Shown: positions 19,641-29,673 of the stretch, piece after piece
Layout: each line of letters begins with the position of its first letter
Numbering within the stretch: the stretch's first letter is position 1
Source of the DNA: Enterococcus villorum
GTDB taxonomy: Bacteria; Bacillota; Bacilli; Lactobacillales; Enterococcaceae
Reading direction: 5' to 3'
Assembly (NCBI RefSeq): GCF_007990225.1
Contig: NZ_BJWF01000002.1
Location: 62,001-126,000 of the forward strand
DNA: 64,000 nucleotides
The notes under the pieces: model-generated
Told to the model about the DNA's origin: nothing
The model's input: only the letters and a program-made list of their open reading frames with translations
Databases searched by the model: none
Position numbers and translations under genes: made by a program

Positions 19641-20996
19641 ATGGGTAAATATTTTGGAACAGATGGTGTCCGTGGCGAAGCCAATAAAGAACTGACACCA
19701 GAATTAGCATTTAAGCTAGGTAGATGTGGTGGGTACGTCTTAAGTCAACATGAGACACAAGAGAAACGACCTCGTGTTTTAGTTGGTCGTGACACAAGAA
19801 TTTCAGGACAAATGTTGGAAGAGGCTTTGGTTTCTGGTTTATTATCAGTTGGTATTGAAGTCTTTCAATTAGGTGTAATCTCCACTCCAGGAGTTGCTTA
19901 TTTAACAAGATTGCAAAAAGCAAGCGCAGGTATCATGATTTCTGCTTCTCACAATCCAGCACAAGATAACGGGATTAAGTTTTTTGGCGCAGATGGATTT
20001 AAGTTAGTCGATGACCAAGAATTGGAGATTGAAGCGTTGCTAGATGCCGAAGTGGATGAGTTGCCTCGTCCTTCTGCTGAAGGGTTAGGAACAGTGGAGG
20101 AATTTCCTGAAGGACTATTGAAATATTCTCAATTTTTAGTACAAACAATCAATGGCGATTTATCGGGATTAACGGTTTGTGTGGATGCTGCAAATGGTGC
20201 GACAGCGACATCTGTCAATCGTTTATTTGCTGACTTAGAAACGGACTTCTATACAATGGGAACAAGTCCTAATGGGTTAAATATTAATGACGGTGTCGGT
20301 TCAACGCATCCTGAAAAATTAGCTGAAATGGTCGTTGAAAAAGGTGCGGATGCTGGTTTAGCTTTTGATGGTGATGGAGACCGAGTGATTGCAGTAGATG
20401 AATTAGGTAATATTGTGGATGGTGATAAGATCATGTTCATCTGCGCAAAATACCTTTCAGAAAAAAATCGTTTGAAAAAGGACACCATCGTGACAACCGT
20501 CATGAGTAACCTTGGCTTCCATAAAGCAGTAGAAGGAATTGGTCTAAAAGATGTGGTTACTCAAGTGGGTGACCGCTATGTCGTAGAAGAAATGCGTAAG
20601 AATGACTATAACTTTGGTGGAGAACAATCTGGACATATGATTTTTCTTGATTTCAATACTACCGGTGATGGTATGTTATCGGGCATTCAATTGCTAAACA
20701 TCATGAAGCAAACTGGGAAAAAATTGTCTGAATTAGCTGCTGAAGTCACAATTTACCCTCAAAAATTAGTAAACATTCGTGTAAGTAATAAGAATGGTGC
20801 GATGGAAGTTCCTGCAATCAAAAAAGTGATTGAAGAAACAGAAGCTGAAATGGCTGGCGAAGGAAGAATTTTAGTACGTCCTTCTGGTACAGAGCCGTTA
20901 TTACGTGTGATGGCAGAAGCACCAACTGATGAGAAAGTCGCTTATTATGTGGAGAAAATTGCTGCCGTAGTAAGAGAAGAAATTGGACTTGAATAA
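19641..20996 (+). CDS. glmM: Phosphoglucosamine mutase
   Basis: GlmM interconverts glucosamine-6-phosphate and glucosamine-1-phosphate, the step after GlmS on the way to UDP-GlcNAc. The 451-aa protein has the active-site phosphoserine loop ISASHNP (Ser103), the metal loop DGDGDR, the sugar loop GGEQSGH and the phosphate-binding RPSGTEP near the C-terminus. Start ATG 19641 follows AAAGGAG. Last gene of the cda operon; in other Firmicutes GlmM also binds and inhibits CdaA. Confidence 0.98.
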   Translation: MGKYFGTDGVRGEANKELTPELAFKLGRCGGYVLSQHETQEKRPRVLVGRDTRISGQMLEEALVSGLLSVGIEVFQLGVISTPGVAYLTRLQKASAGIMISASHNPAQDNGIKFFGADGFKLVDDQELEIEALLDAEVDELPRPSAEGLGTVEEFPEGLLKYSQFLVQTINGDLSGLTVCVDAANGATATSVNRLFADLETDFYTMGTSPNGLNINDGVGSTHPEKLAEMVVEKGADAGLAFDGDGDRVIAVDELGNIVDGDKIMFICAKYLSEKNRLKKDTIVTTVMSNLGFHKAVEGIGLKDVVTQVGDRYVVEEMRKNDYNFGGEQSGHMIFLDFNTTGDGMLSGIQLLNIMKQTGKKLSELAAEVTIYPQKLVNIRVSNKNGAMEVPAIKKVIEETEAEMAGEGRILVRPSGTEPLLRVMAEAPTDEKVAYYVEKIAAVVREEIGLE

Positions 20997-21064
20997 AAAG
21001 AAGTTCCTTTTATGAAGCCAGAAAACGAGTGTAAGACGAAATAAGTCAGCTCAGCATGTAAGAG

Positions 21065-21105
21065 AAAAAACCGTTATTCGCAAAAAAAGTGAATAACGGT
21101 TTTTT
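21065..21105 (+). terminator. Rho-independent terminator after glmM
   Basis: AAAAAACCGTTATTC pairs perfectly with GAATAACGGTTTTTT (15 bp) around an 11-nt loop. Confidence 0.92.
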
Positions 21106-21252
21106 CGTTAATTTTTTTGCAAGACCGAAATGTTTCATTTCGATTTCTTTCATATATTTATCCTATTAAATCCTTGATTTTTCCTAGGTGAACAAGTGAA
21201 TAAATGTTATGTTAAAACTTTATTTTCTAGTTATCAAAAAAAAAGTATTTTG

Positions 21253-21280
21253 TTGATCTTATTATGTATTAAACTATCTT
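21253..21280 (+). promoter_or_regulatory. Possible promoter of the LPXTG gene
   Basis: TTGATC (21253-21258) and TATCTT (21275-21280) are 16 nt apart, 36 nt before the ATG. Both boxes are imperfect. Nothing else is seen in 21106-21316. Confidence 0.4.
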
Positions 21281-21316
21281 CGAAATAATAACAATTAAAC
21301 TGAAGGGAGTTTAATA

Positions 21317-22663
21317 ATGAAAGTATGTAGTAAGCTTATCAAATTACTGGTCATTGGGTTTCTTTTTTTTAAACCTGTAATGGCAATAGCGGTTGATCAA
21401 TCTTTTGTTTCGTTAGCTGAAAAAGCAGAAGATGTCATTATCAAAAACGGTGAATTTAATGATGGATTGAATGATTGGGTGGTTTCTAATCCAGATGCGA
21501 ACAACCCAAGTCTTGTAACAGATGAAAATGGGAATAATTATGTAAAAGCAAGTAATGGAGAAAGCATACTCCAATATGTTCAATTAAAACCTAATATGAC
21601 TTATAAGTTTACTTATTATGTCATTGGCACTCCTGGTTTTCCAGCAGTTGTAGAATTTGGTACATTAAATCATGATGAAGGATTTAAATCGCTGAAAGAA
21701 GAAAAACATGAGGAGGAGACGTGGAAACAACACGAGTTTACATTTGTGACACCAGAAGAAGAGAATACTTATGCTATTCGATTTGCTTCAAGTGGAAATG
21801 GTACAGCCTATTTTGATAATATTCAAGCAACGTCGCTAGACCTTGAAGCTCCTACCGTCCCGCTACACTTAAAAGTTGAGAGTGTGACAACGGACAGTGT
21901 GAGTTTATCTTGGGAACCATCGACAGATAATGTAGGAGTGACAGGCTACTTGATTTATCGAGACCAAGAAGAAGTGGGGCAAGTGGATGGCGACACCCTG
22001 ACATACATAAACGAAGGCTTAACAGCCGATACAGAGTATACTTACGAAGTTCGAGCGATCGACCAAGCAGGAAACAAATCCGAAGCGAGTAATGCAGTAA
22101 AGGCTAGGACAAGTGTCGATAAAGAACTTACTGTGCCTATGCCACCGACTGCATTAAGAGCAGCAAAAGTGATGGAAGATAAAGTTGTTTTGATGTGGGA
22201 TGCACCTTCTGATCCATTGGAAATCAGTACGTACCAAATTTATCGAAATGGTCTTCCTGTAGGAGAGGTGAAGGGAGAAACATTTACTTACACAGATACA
22301 GGGTTAACAGAAAATACGAAATATTGTTACACAGTAAAAGCAAAAAACACGATAGGAAATCTCTCTAAAGACAGTAATTCTATAGAAGTTCTAACGAGTA
22401 AAAAAATAGAAACATCCTCGTCAAAAGAACAAACAACTAGCGCTAGTTCAGATAATACAAAAGATCAAACGACGAATAATCTAAAACCCAAAAATGAAAA
22501 AACATCCAATTCAGCTACGGACAATACAAATAAAAAAATGACTACCACATTACCATTAACTGGAAGTAAAGTTTCTCCAATCATTCAAATGTTAGGAATA
22601 ATTATCGTAGGATTCGTAGGATGGATAATTTTGAGAACTTTGAAGAATCGTAAAAAGAATTGA
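21317..22663 (+). CDS. LPXTG wall-anchored protein with carbohydrate-binding and FN3 domains
   Basis: A 448-aa secreted surface protein. Order: signal peptide (about 1-27), a CBM4_9-like jelly roll (about 33-172; starts VIIKNGEFNDGLNDW, ends AYFDNI), two fibronectin type III domains (about 178-267 and 277-365, with SVSLSWEPSTDNVGVTGY and KVVLMWDAP), a Ser/Thr/Asn/Lys-rich wall stalk, then LPLTG at 412-416, a hydrophobic helix and a basic tail RKKN. Sortase A would anchor it to peptidoglycan. No catalytic domain is visible, so it may bind host or wall glycans. Such CBM-FN3 arrays usually flank a glycoside hydrolase, so this may be a trimmed enzyme or a stand-alone adhesin. It sits between the two glucosamine genes glmM and glmS. 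Confidence 0.88.
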   Translation: MKVCSKLIKLLVIGFLFFKPVMAIAVDQSFVSLAEKAEDVIIKNGEFNDGLNDWVVSNPDANNPSLVTDENGNNYVKASNGESILQYVQLKPNMTYKFTYYVIGTPGFPAVVEFGTLNHDEGFKSLKEEKHEEETWKQHEFTFVTPEEENTYAIRFASSGNGTAYFDNIQATSLDLEAPTVPLHLKVESVTTDSVSLSWEPSTDNVGVTGYLIYRDQEEVGQVDGDTLTYINEGLTADTEYTYEVRAIDQAGNKSEASNAVKARTSVDKELTVPMPPTALRAAKVMEDKVVLMWDAPSDPLEISTYQIYRNGLPVGEVKGETFTYTDTGLTENTKYCYTVKAKNTIGNLSKDSNSIEVLTSKKIETSSSKEQTTSASSDNTKDQTTNNLKPKNEKTSNSATDNTNKKMTTTLPLTGSKVSPIIQMLGIIIVGFVGWIILRTLKNRKKN

Positions 22664-22684
22664 ATCTAATTATTTTTAATTACT

Positions 22685-22737
22685 AAAAGCGTAAGGACAA
22701 CGAAAATCATTGATTTCTCGTCGTTCTTACGCTTTTT
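22685..22737. terminator. Bidirectional terminator between LPXTG gene and glmS
   Basis: An 18-bp stem with two mismatches, beginning AAAGCGTAAG and ending CTTACGCTTT, flanked by A and T runs, lies between convergent genes. Confidence 0.88.
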
Positions 22738-22764
22738 AAAGAATGAATGATGGGCGCTGTTTAG

Positions 22765-24570
22765 TTATTCGACGGTTACTGATTTGGCCAAATTCCTTGG
22801 TTTATCAACATCAAGACCTCTTAATAAAGTCGCATAATAAGCAATCAATTGAGTAGGAATAACCATAACTAATGAGGTCAACAATGGATGAACAATAGGC
22901 AAAACAAGCTGATCGTCTTTTTTGTCCAATCCTTGTGTCGCAATGATCAGAGTCTTTGCTCCACGGCTTTCTACTTCTTTGAGATTTCCCCTAGTGTGAG
23001 CACCTGTCGTTTGCTCGCTGATCATCCCAATAACTGGTGTGTTAGTTTCAATTAAAGCTATAGTTCCGTGTTTTAATTCTCCTGCTGCAAAACCTTCTGC
23101 TTGGATATAACTGATTTCTTTTAATTTTAATGCAGCTTCTAAAGAAACGGCATAATCGGCACCACGACCAATGTAAAAGGCGTTTGGTGTATCGGTTAGA
23201 TAGATGTCTGTCAGTTCTTGCAAGTAATCTTTTTGGGCAATAACTTCTTCCATTGCATTTGCTACAAGACCAAACTCATGATAAGCATCAAAAGCAAGAG
23301 CAGCTTGTATTCCTTTTTTGTTACCAACACCTTTAGCCAGTACTGTTAAAACGGCAATTTGTGCAGTATAGGCTTTTGTCGAAGCGACTGCAATTTCAGG
23401 ACCAGCATGCAAAAGTAGTGTAAAAGTAGCCTCTCTTGATAATGTAGAGCCTGGTACATTTGTGATTGTTAAAGAAGGATGATGGAGCGCATTGATTTTT
23501 ACTAATACTTGGCGACTATCAGCCGTTTCACCACTTTGACTTAAGAAAATGAAAAATGGTTTTTCTGAAAGAATAGGCACATGATAGCCAAATTCACTAG
23601 CAAGATGAACTTCCACAGGAATTTGAGCCAGTTGTTCTAAAATTGGCTTTCCTGCTAAACCGGCATGATAGCTCGTACCACAAGCAATAATATAAATACG
23701 ATCACTCTGTTGTGCAGTTTCTAAAAGTTGAGCATCGATTGTGACTTGATCGTGTTGAGTATATGTTTGAGCAATTTTTCGCACAACAATCGGTTGTTCA
23801 TCTATTTCTTTAAGCATATAGTAAGGGTAAGTTCCTTTTTCAATATCAGCTGCATCAATTTGGGCTTCAAATGGTTCACGTTCAATTGGAATGCCTGAGA
23901 TTGTTTCAATCGATGTATTTTCTTTAGTAACAATCACAAGTTCACCATCTTCGATTTCAACAAATTCTTTTGTATAAGAAAGCATCGCCATAGCATCACT
24001 TGCAATAACGTTAAAGCCATCTCCCAAACCTACTAAAAGTGGGCTTTTATTTTTAGCAACAAAAATTTTATCGGGGGAAGTGCGGTCAATTAAAGCAAAA
24101 GCGTAAGATCCTTTAATTAAACGCAAGGCATTTACAAAAGCAGATTTGGTATCCATGCCATTGTTTGAAAAAAATTCAATTAAATGTACAATAATTTCGG
24201 TATCTGTTTCACCTAAGAATTGATCATTTTCTAAATATTCATTTTTTAGTTCTTCAAAATTTTCAATCACACCGTTATGAACAAGTACAAAACGACCACT
24301 TTGTGAAGTGTGAGGATGTGCATTATTTTTAGAAGGTTCACCATGGGTAGCCCAACGCGTATGACCGATCCCGATGTTGCCGAACACTTCATTTGATAGC
24401 TTATCTTTTAAATTTTGTATTCTTCCTTGAGCTTTGATAAGAAAATAATTTTCTTGATTTGCCACAAAAAGACCAGCGGAATCATAACCACGATATTCCA
24501 ATTTTTCTAATCCGTTAATTAATCCAGGGGTGACATTTTCTAACCCAATCATTCCAACAATTCCACACAT
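22765..24570 (-). CDS. glmS: Glutamine-fructose-6-phosphate aminotransferase (isomerizing)
   Basis: GlmS makes glucosamine-6-phosphate from fructose-6-phosphate and glutamine, the entry to UDP-GlcNAc. The 601-aa protein starts with the nucleophile Cys2 (MCGIVG) of the N-terminal glutaminase domain, followed by two SIS sugar-isomerase domains (CGTSYHAG, SQSGETADS, STKAYTAQ). C-terminal KSVTVE is the typical ending. AGTAGGA lies about 8 nt upstream of the ATG. Expression is controlled by a glmS ribozyme in the leader. It is convergent with the LPXTG gene and 1.8 kb from glmM. Confidence 0.98.
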   Translation of the reverse strand: MCGIVGMIGLENVTPGLINGLEKLEYRGYDSAGLFVANQENYFLIKAQGRIQNLKDKLSNEVFGNIGIGHTRWATHGEPSKNNAHPHTSQSGRFVLVHNGVIENFEELKNEYLENDQFLGETDTEIIVHLIEFFSNNGMDTKSAFVNALRLIKGSYAFALIDRTSPDKIFVAKNKSPLLVGLGDGFNVIASDAMAMLSYTKEFVEIEDGELVIVTKENTSIETISGIPIEREPFEAQIDAADIEKGTYPYYMLKEIDEQPIVVRKIAQTYTQHDQVTIDAQLLETAQQSDRIYIIACGTSYHAGLAGKPILEQLAQIPVEVHLASEFGYHVPILSEKPFFIFLSQSGETADSRQVLVKINALHHPSLTITNVPGSTLSREATFTLLLHAGPEIAVASTKAYTAQIAVLTVLAKGVGNKKGIQAALAFDAYHEFGLVANAMEEVIAQKDYLQELTDIYLTDTPNAFYIGRGADYAVSLEAALKLKEISYIQAEGFAAGELKHGTIALIETNTPVIGMISEQTTGAHTRGNLKEVESRGAKTLIIATQGLDKKDDQLVLPIVHPLLTSLVMVIPTQLIAYYATLLRGLDVDKPRNLAKSVTVE

Positions 24571-24599
24571 AAAAAAATCCTACTTTCTATATTAAAATC

Positions 24600-24745
24600 A
24601 TATGAAAGTTTCCAGCTGCATGAATATTATTTGTTCTACCTTCACAGATAGTTTTTTTTATTCTGTAGAGTGCAGTCCCTAGGGCCATCCGCCGAATATT
24701 TCGATAAAACCTATCCTCGTCATCTGTTTTTACAGATCAGGCGCT
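24600..24745 (-). ncRNA. glmS ribozyme (glucosamine-6-phosphate riboswitch)
   Basis: On the minus strand the leader reads AGCGCC at 24745-24740, then GACGAGG, then TATCGAAATATTCGGCGGAT, which are the conserved core segments of the self-cleaving glmS ribozyme. Cleavage is expected between A (24745) and G (24744). The rest, down to about 24600, can form the P3/P4 helices. When glucosamine-6-phosphate is plentiful the RNA cuts itself and the glmS message is degraded. The 3' limit is approximate. Confidence 0.93.
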
Positions 24746-24807
24746 ATTCCTTAAATGGTTAATGGTATATCTATCCTCCTTTTATATATTTTCTGGAAAC
24801 ACTTTAA

Positions 24808-24837
24808 ATAATAATGTTTTTGTATGTAATTTGTCAA
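24808..24837 (-). promoter_or_regulatory. Promoter of glmS
   Basis: On the minus strand a perfect TTGACA (24837-24832) and TATTAT (24813-24808) are 18 nt apart, about 60 nt upstream of the ribozyme cleavage site. Confidence 0.7.
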
Positions 24838-24962
24838 TAAAAAAGTTATATACAAGAATTGGTATATATATTAATGGGGTGAAAGAAGCATTGTTTTTGA
24901 CTATCATCTTTTCAAAGAGTTCGGTACAATAATGAGGTAAGAAGAAAAAAGGAGGATAAAAA

Positions 24963-25253
24963 ATGGAATCAAAAATAGAGGTTCTAACGTTAGGGATGTT
25001 AAAGGCGCAACTTGCTGAACTGGAACATTCAGGTTCTGTCACGGATGAGACAAAAATATTTTTAGATACTGGTTGGGATAGTATTCAAGAAATTGCACCA
25101 GATGCCTTGACGGTTAGTGAAGCGCAACAATTCGTTGTAGAAGATGAATGGACAAAAGAAAAATTCAATGGATATGCTTTAAAAGAAAAAGCTGAAAAAA
25201 TGAAAGCTGAAGGACCAAAAGAAAAAGTGATTGTGATTAAAAATCTGTATTAG
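24963..25253 (+). CDS. Small conserved-looking hypothetical protein
   Basis: A 96-aa soluble, acidic-to-mixed protein that I do not recognise. It has a strong AAGGAGG site before the ATG and ends 12 nt before sppA, so it is the first gene of the sppA operon. The sequence has no signal peptide or membrane segment; the middle (FLDTGWDSIQEIAPDAL) looks alpha/beta and the C-terminal third is Lys/Glu-rich and helical. No function is proposed. Confidence 0.8.
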   Translation: MESKIEVLTLGMLKAQLAELEHSGSVTDETKIFLDTGWDSIQEIAPDALTVSEAQQFVVEDEWTKEKFNGYALKEKAEKMKAEGPKEKVIVIKNLY

Positions 25254-25265
25254 GAAAGGGATTAT

Positions 25266-26294
25266 ATGAATAAAAAACGTTGGATTGCGGTGTTGATTGC
25301 GGCTGGTCTTTTTATCATTTCATTACTATCTGCTGGTTTGACATCAAATTTGCAAGAGGAAAAACAAGTAAGTGGGCTGAACAGCTTATTGTATGGGAAA
25401 GATGAACTTTCTCAAAAAATTCTAGAAGAAGGAAATAGCACAGATAAAATTGTCAAATTGTCAGTAGATGGCACGATTACAAGTGGTGGATCAACGGGAC
25501 TTTTTGCGACAGAAGGCTATAACCATGAAAAATTTATGGAGCAATTAAATGCAATTAAAGAAGATAAAAGTATCAAAGGTATCTTTTTAGAAGTCAATTC
25601 TCCCGGTGGTGGCGTCTACGAAAGTGCTGAAATTGCTAAGACACTCAGTGATATACGAAAGGATCGTCACATGTCGATGTATGTTAGCATGAAAAATACA
25701 GCAGCTAGTGGGGGCTATTATATTTCTGCACAAGCAGATAAAATCTATGTAACGGAAGAAACTGTTACTGGCTCTATTGGTGTGATCATGTCTGGATTAA
25801 ATTATTCTGGACTATTAAAAAAGTTAGGCATAGAAGATACAACTGTGAAAAGTGGTGCGTTAAAAGACATTGGATCTAGTACCAGACCCCAAACACAAGC
25901 GGATCAATCTGTTTTACAAGCTTATATTGATAATGCCTATAATCGATTTGTTAAGGTCGTAAGTGAAGGCAGACATCAATCAGAAGAAGAAGTGAAAAAA
26001 ATAGCTGATGGCCGGATTTACGATGGTGAACAGGCAAAAGAAGTAGGATTAGTGGATGAAATCGGCTATCCCCAAGATGCATTACGGGCTATGAGAAAAG
26101 AACAAAAATTAGAAAATGCTCAATTAGTTGAGTATACAACAACTTCCACTGGATTTGCTAATACGTGGTTAGGATCAAAATTAGCTCAGTTACAAGGGTT
26201 ACAGGCAACTGAAACAAATCAAATTTTGACCTTTCTAGAAAATCAAGGCACAGCAGAATCACCAAAAGCCATGTATTATTACGGAGGTGAGTAA
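25266..26294 (+). CDS. sppA: Signal peptide peptidase SppA
   Basis: A 342-aa membrane-anchored serine protease of the short SppA type (B. subtilis YteI). It degrades leftover signal peptides and has been linked to resistance to lysozyme and lantibiotics in Bacillus. One N-terminal membrane helix (residues 6-24) and a ClpP-like fold with Ser148 (TAASGGYYI) and Lys200 (KSGALKD) as the catalytic Ser/Lys dyad, plus EVNSPGGGV. Ribosome site GGAAAGGG before ATG 25266. An RDD protein (YteJ type) follows after 2 nt, the same pairing as in Bacillus. Confidence 0.94.
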   Translation: MNKKRWIAVLIAAGLFIISLLSAGLTSNLQEEKQVSGLNSLLYGKDELSQKILEEGNSTDKIVKLSVDGTITSGGSTGLFATEGYNHEKFMEQLNAIKEDKSIKGIFLEVNSPGGGVYESAEIAKTLSDIRKDRHMSMYVSMKNTAASGGYYISAQADKIYVTEETVTGSIGVIMSGLNYSGLLKKLGIEDTTVKSGALKDIGSSTRPQTQADQSVLQAYIDNAYNRFVKVVSEGRHQSEEEVKKIADGRIYDGEQAKEVGLVDEIGYPQDALRAMRKEQKLENAQLVEYTTTSTGFANTWLGSKLAQLQGLQATETNQILTFLENQGTAESPKAMYYYGGE

Positions 26295-26296
26295 GT

Positions 26297-26950
26297 ATGT
26301 CGGAGAACCAAAAAGAACAAACAACAAAGAAAATAAATGATCGTCCCAATGTTGGACCAGATCCTAGTTTTTCACAAAAAGTACTGCAATCTTTCAAAGA
26401 AAAACCATTGACTGAAAATGAAATAAAAACAAAGCAACAGGAATGGAAGAAGTACACAGCTTACTCCGAAGAAAAAAGTTCAGTCAATGATTTTCCTAAT
26501 TATTTTTATGCAGGATTTTGGATTCGGTTCGCTGCTTTCTTAGTGGATCTAATTTGTATCGGTTCGATTATTCGTTTAACATTGGGATTGGCTGTTAATT
26601 TTGGTTGGCTGACATTTTCAGATTCTTATTTGAGTTTTTATGGATTGACTGCTTTGTTCGTTTACCTTGGCTACTTTATTTTATTAACAAAATTAAATCA
26701 TGGGCAAACGATTGGGAAAATGATTTTTGGCATCCGAGTCATTTGCTTTAACGAATCAGAATTAAGCTGGTCAACAGTCTTTGTTAGAGAAGGTGCTTGC
26801 CGTTTTATCTTAAAATTTCCTCTGCTATTTGTAGGGTATCTACCTGCGATGTTTAGTCAAAAAAAGCAGCATGTAGGTGATTATTTTTCAAATACAAGTG
26901 TAGTAACACTTAATTTGATTAAAGCCTTTAATCAAGAAGTGAATGCTTAA
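26297..26950 (+). CDS. RDD family membrane protein (YteJ-like)
   Basis: A 217-aa protein with a hydrophilic Lys/Glu-rich N-terminus (about 70 residues) and an RDD domain beginning WIRFAAFLVDLICIGSII, with three or four membrane helices; GQTIGKMIFGIRV is the conserved loop. RDD proteins next to sppA (yteI-yteJ) modulate SppA activity in B. subtilis, so the same is likely here. The gene starts 2 nt after sppA, with a ribosome site inside the sppA end (GGAGGTGAGTAAGT). Confidence 0.88.
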   Translation: MSENQKEQTTKKINDRPNVGPDPSFSQKVLQSFKEKPLTENEIKTKQQEWKKYTAYSEEKSSVNDFPNYFYAGFWIRFAAFLVDLICIGSIIRLTLGLAVNFGWLTFSDSYLSFYGLTALFVYLGYFILLTKLNHGQTIGKMIFGIRVICFNESELSWSTVFVREGACRFILKFPLLFVGYLPAMFSQKKQHVGDYFSNTSVVTLNLIKAFNQEVNA

Positions 26951-26964
26951 ATTGAGCTATTTAT

Positions 26965-27003
26965 AGCATGGCAATCTAAAAAGGATTGTCATGCTTTTTT
27001 TTA
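26965..27003 (+). terminator. Rho-independent terminator of the sppA operon
   Basis: AGCATGGCAATC pairs with GATTGTCATGCT (one G-T pair), followed by eight T. Confidence 0.9.
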
Positions 27004-27186
27004 TTTGCTACTATTGGCTTATTGTTTTTTACCCTTAGCTTTGGGTTAGTACAAAACAGAAATGAACAGCGTACAATCTGGTACCAAAGAATCCCACCTC
27101 AATTCCGTAGAAATGAGACTTGCGACTTAAGTTGTGGGAGTGTCAATAGTTCATCGTAAATAATAAAAGTGAAGGGAGGAATTTAA

Positions 27187-28128
27187 ATGGATCGAATCAA
27201 ATTTCCTGATAAGTATGAAAACCTCATACGTTTAGCGCAAAAAAAAATAGTCGATCAAGAATATTTTCAAGCCAAAGATTTACTTCAACGTGCGTATGAA
27301 TTAAATGCTACGTTCGAAGCGAATCGTTTACTGGTGATTTGCTTATTTGAAATGGATGAAAAAAAAGAAGCATTGAACCAAGCACTTCCCCACGAGAAGG
27401 ATTACTTAGCCGAAGAAAAAGCTGCTCTATTTTATTTTGACTTGCTAATACAAACAAACGACTATTTATATGCTCGAAAATTAATTGCTAGTTCTAAATA
27501 TTCGGATTCGTTCGAGCAAAGTTTATTAAAAAAAATACAACAAGCAGAGAATTTTATGAGTCAAAATGAACGCCAAAAAATACGTGCTATTCACCAAGAC
27601 GTGGCGAGATTGCTAAGCATGTCTCCTATGGAACAATTAGTGATGATTCAACAGATGGAAGAACTCCCTTATCATGATTTGGTTGAAACAATCAAAAAAT
27701 TGATCATTATGCCCAAAAATCATTTGTTTGTAAGAGCGAAAATGTTAGAATCTTTAGTCAAAGTAAAATACAATCAACCAATTTCTTACTTAACCATAGA
27801 AGATCAATTAATCGAAGTTGTTCCTGAAACTCTACCAAGACCAGATAAACAGTTAGCGTATCAACAATTAATGGCGTTAGCTGAAAAATATGAGGATCAG
27901 AATACCCAACTTAGTGCGTTGTTAAAAGAGGAATTTGCGATGCAATGCGCACTTCTTTATCCGATTTATGATAGATATATCATTGATTCAAAAAAATGGT
28001 TTGCTGATACGCTTCGTTTCTACGCACAAACTGATGAGAAAAAGCAAATTACTGAAGAGAACAGAATGTTTATGGAAAAAAGAAAAAATATTTTCAATCA
28101 AATACGTCTCTTTCAAGAGAGTTTTTGA
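27187..28128 (+). CDS. TPR-like helical protein of unknown function
   Basis: A 313-aa soluble, all-helical protein. Residues about 10-130 show TPR-like helical hairpins (QEYFQAKDLLQRAYELN, then EANRLLVICLFEMDEKKEAL), and the C-terminal part is also helical. No membrane segment or catalytic motif is visible. It has a GAAGGGAGG site upstream of ATG 27187 and lies directly before tig, an order I associate with Lactobacillales, although I cannot name a function. It may serve as a scaffold or assembly factor; this is inference. Confidence 0.8.
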   Translation: MDRIKFPDKYENLIRLAQKKIVDQEYFQAKDLLQRAYELNATFEANRLLVICLFEMDEKKEALNQALPHEKDYLAEEKAALFYFDLLIQTNDYLYARKLIASSKYSDSFEQSLLKKIQQAENFMSQNERQKIRAIHQDVARLLSMSPMEQLVMIQQMEELPYHDLVETIKKLIIMPKNHLFVRAKMLESLVKVKYNQPISYLTIEDQLIEVVPETLPRPDKQLAYQQLMALAEKYEDQNTQLSALLKEEFAMQCALLYPIYDRYIIDSKKWFADTLRFYAQTDEKKQITEENRMFMEKRKNIFNQIRLFQESF

Positions 28129-28181
28129 TGGAGTTAAGATAAAAAAGTCGTGAAAAACGTGGATTCTAACCATTCAATATG

Positions 28182-28210
28182 TTTACAATTTGAAAGGGTT
28201 AGTGTACTAT
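28182..28210 (+). promoter_or_regulatory. Promoter of tig
   Basis: TTTACA (28182-28187) and TACTAT (28205-28210) are separated by 17 nt, about 60 nt before the tig ATG. Confidence 0.65.
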
Positions 28211-28273
28211 TTAGTGGTATGCATGAAACGTTGTTGATGTATAAAATGAATTTCTAAACTCGGAGGGAATTAA

Positions 28274-29560
28274 ATGACTGCAACATTCGAAAAAAAAGGC
28301 ACAAATGATGGTGTTTTAAAATTTACGATTGCGCAAGATGAGATCCAAAAAGGATTAACAACTGCGTTTAATAAAGTAAAAGGAAACTTGAACGTACCAG
28401 GATTCCGCAAAGGAAAAGTTTCTCGTCAAGTTTTTAATCGCATGTATGGTGAAGAAGCTCTTTACGAAGATGCTTTAAACGCTGTATTACCAGAAAGTTA
28501 TGAAGCAGCAGTTAAAGAAGCTGGGATTGAACCTGTGTCACAACCTAAAATTGATGTGGAAAGCATGGAAAAGGGTCAAGATTGGGTAATCACAGCAGAA
28601 GTCACAGTAAAACCTGAAGTTAAATTAGGTCAATACAAAGACTTAGTTGTTGAAAAACAAGACCGTGAAGTAACGGAAGCAGATGTCGAAGAACGTATCA
28701 AACGTGAACAAGATGCTCAAGCAGAACTAGTAATTAAAGAAGATGCTGAGGCTGAAAATGGCGATACTGTAGTCATCGATTTTGAAGGTTTTGTTGACGG
28801 AGAAGCATTTGAAGGCGGTAAAGGCGAAAACTATTCACTTGAATTAGGCTCTGGCTCATTTATCCCAGGATTTGAAGATCAGTTGATCGGTAAAAAATCA
28901 GGCGAAAGCTTAGATGTAACTGTTACATTCCCTGAAGACTATCAAGCAGAAGATCTTGCTGGTAAAGAAGCAGTCTTCAAAGTCACTGTTCATGAAGTAA
29001 AAGCAAAAGAAGTTCCTGAATTGGATGACGAATTTGCCAAAGATGTGGATGATGAAGTATCTACATTAGCTGAATTAAAAGAAAAATATTTGAAAGAATT
29101 AACTGAAGCAAAAGAAAAAGCTGCAGATGACGCAAAAGACGAAGCGGCGATTCGCTTAGCAGTTGAAAATGCAGAGATCGTTGACCTTCCACATGTAATG
29201 GTTCACGATGAAGTGCACCGTTCAATGGATGAGTTTTTAAATAACATGCAACGTCAAGGTATTTCTCCTGAAATGTATTACCAATTAACTGGTTCTACAG
29301 AAGAAGACTTACACAAACAATTTGAAGGCGAAGCAGAAATGCGCACAAAAACAAACCTTGTAATTGAAGCGATCGCGAAAGCTGAAAAATTAGAAGCAAC
29401 AGAAGAAGAAATCAATGCTGAAATTCAAGAATTAGCAGAATCTTACAACATGCCAATTGAACAAATCAAACGTGTCTTAACAGATGATATGTTAGAACAT
29501 GATGTAACAATGAAAAAAGCAATTGATTTGATTACTGGCACAGCGACTGAAGCAAAATAA
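28274..29560 (+). CDS. tig: Trigger factor
   Basis: The ribosome-bound chaperone and peptidyl-prolyl isomerase that meets nascent chains. The 428-aa protein has the ribosome-binding signature [10 protein letters not shown] (near residue 45) in the N-terminal domain, an FKBP-type PPIase domain (about 160-245) and a helical C-terminal chaperone domain. Strong GGAGGG site before ATG 28274. Codon use is that of a highly expressed gene. clpX, its usual downstream neighbour, is separated here by the 10-kb xylose module. Confidence 0.98.
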   Translation: MTATFEKKGTNDGVLKFTIAQDEIQKGLTTAFNKVKGNLNVPGFRKGKVSRQVFNRMYGEEALYEDALNAVLPESYEAAVKEAGIEPVSQPKIDVESMEKGQDWVITAEVTVKPEVKLGQYKDLVVEKQDREVTEADVEERIKREQDAQAELVIKEDAEAENGDTVVIDFEGFVDGEAFEGGKGENYSLELGSGSFIPGFEDQLIGKKSGESLDVTVTFPEDYQAEDLAGKEAVFKVTVHEVKAKEVPELDDEFAKDVDDEVSTLAELKEKYLKELTEAKEKAADDAKDEAAIRLAVENAEIVDLPHVMVHDEVHRSMDEFLNNMQRQGISPEMYYQLTGSTEEDLHKQFEGEAEMRTKTNLVIEAIAKAEKLEATEEEINAEIQELAESYNMPIEQIKRVLTDDMLEHDVTMKKAIDLITGTATEAK

Positions 29561-29625
29561 TCGTTGTAAAAAAGTAGGAAAACCACTATTTGGAACGATT
29601 ACCATAATAGAATAAGATGAACAAA

Positions 29626-29673
29626 AAAAAGAGCACCTCAAATTTAGTAAAATAAATTTGGGTGCTCTTTTTG
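29626..29673 (+). terminator. Rho-independent terminator after tig
   Basis: AAAAAGAGCACC-T-CAAATTTA pairs with TAAATTTGGGTGCTCTTTTT (about 20 bp with one bulged T). Confidence 0.93.

Noticed and set aside
27089-27143. Inverted repeat TCCCAC...GTGGGA before the TPR-like gene
   Set aside because: Only 6 bp pair cleanly around a long loop, with no resemblance to the intergenic repeat family; not strong enough to report as an element.
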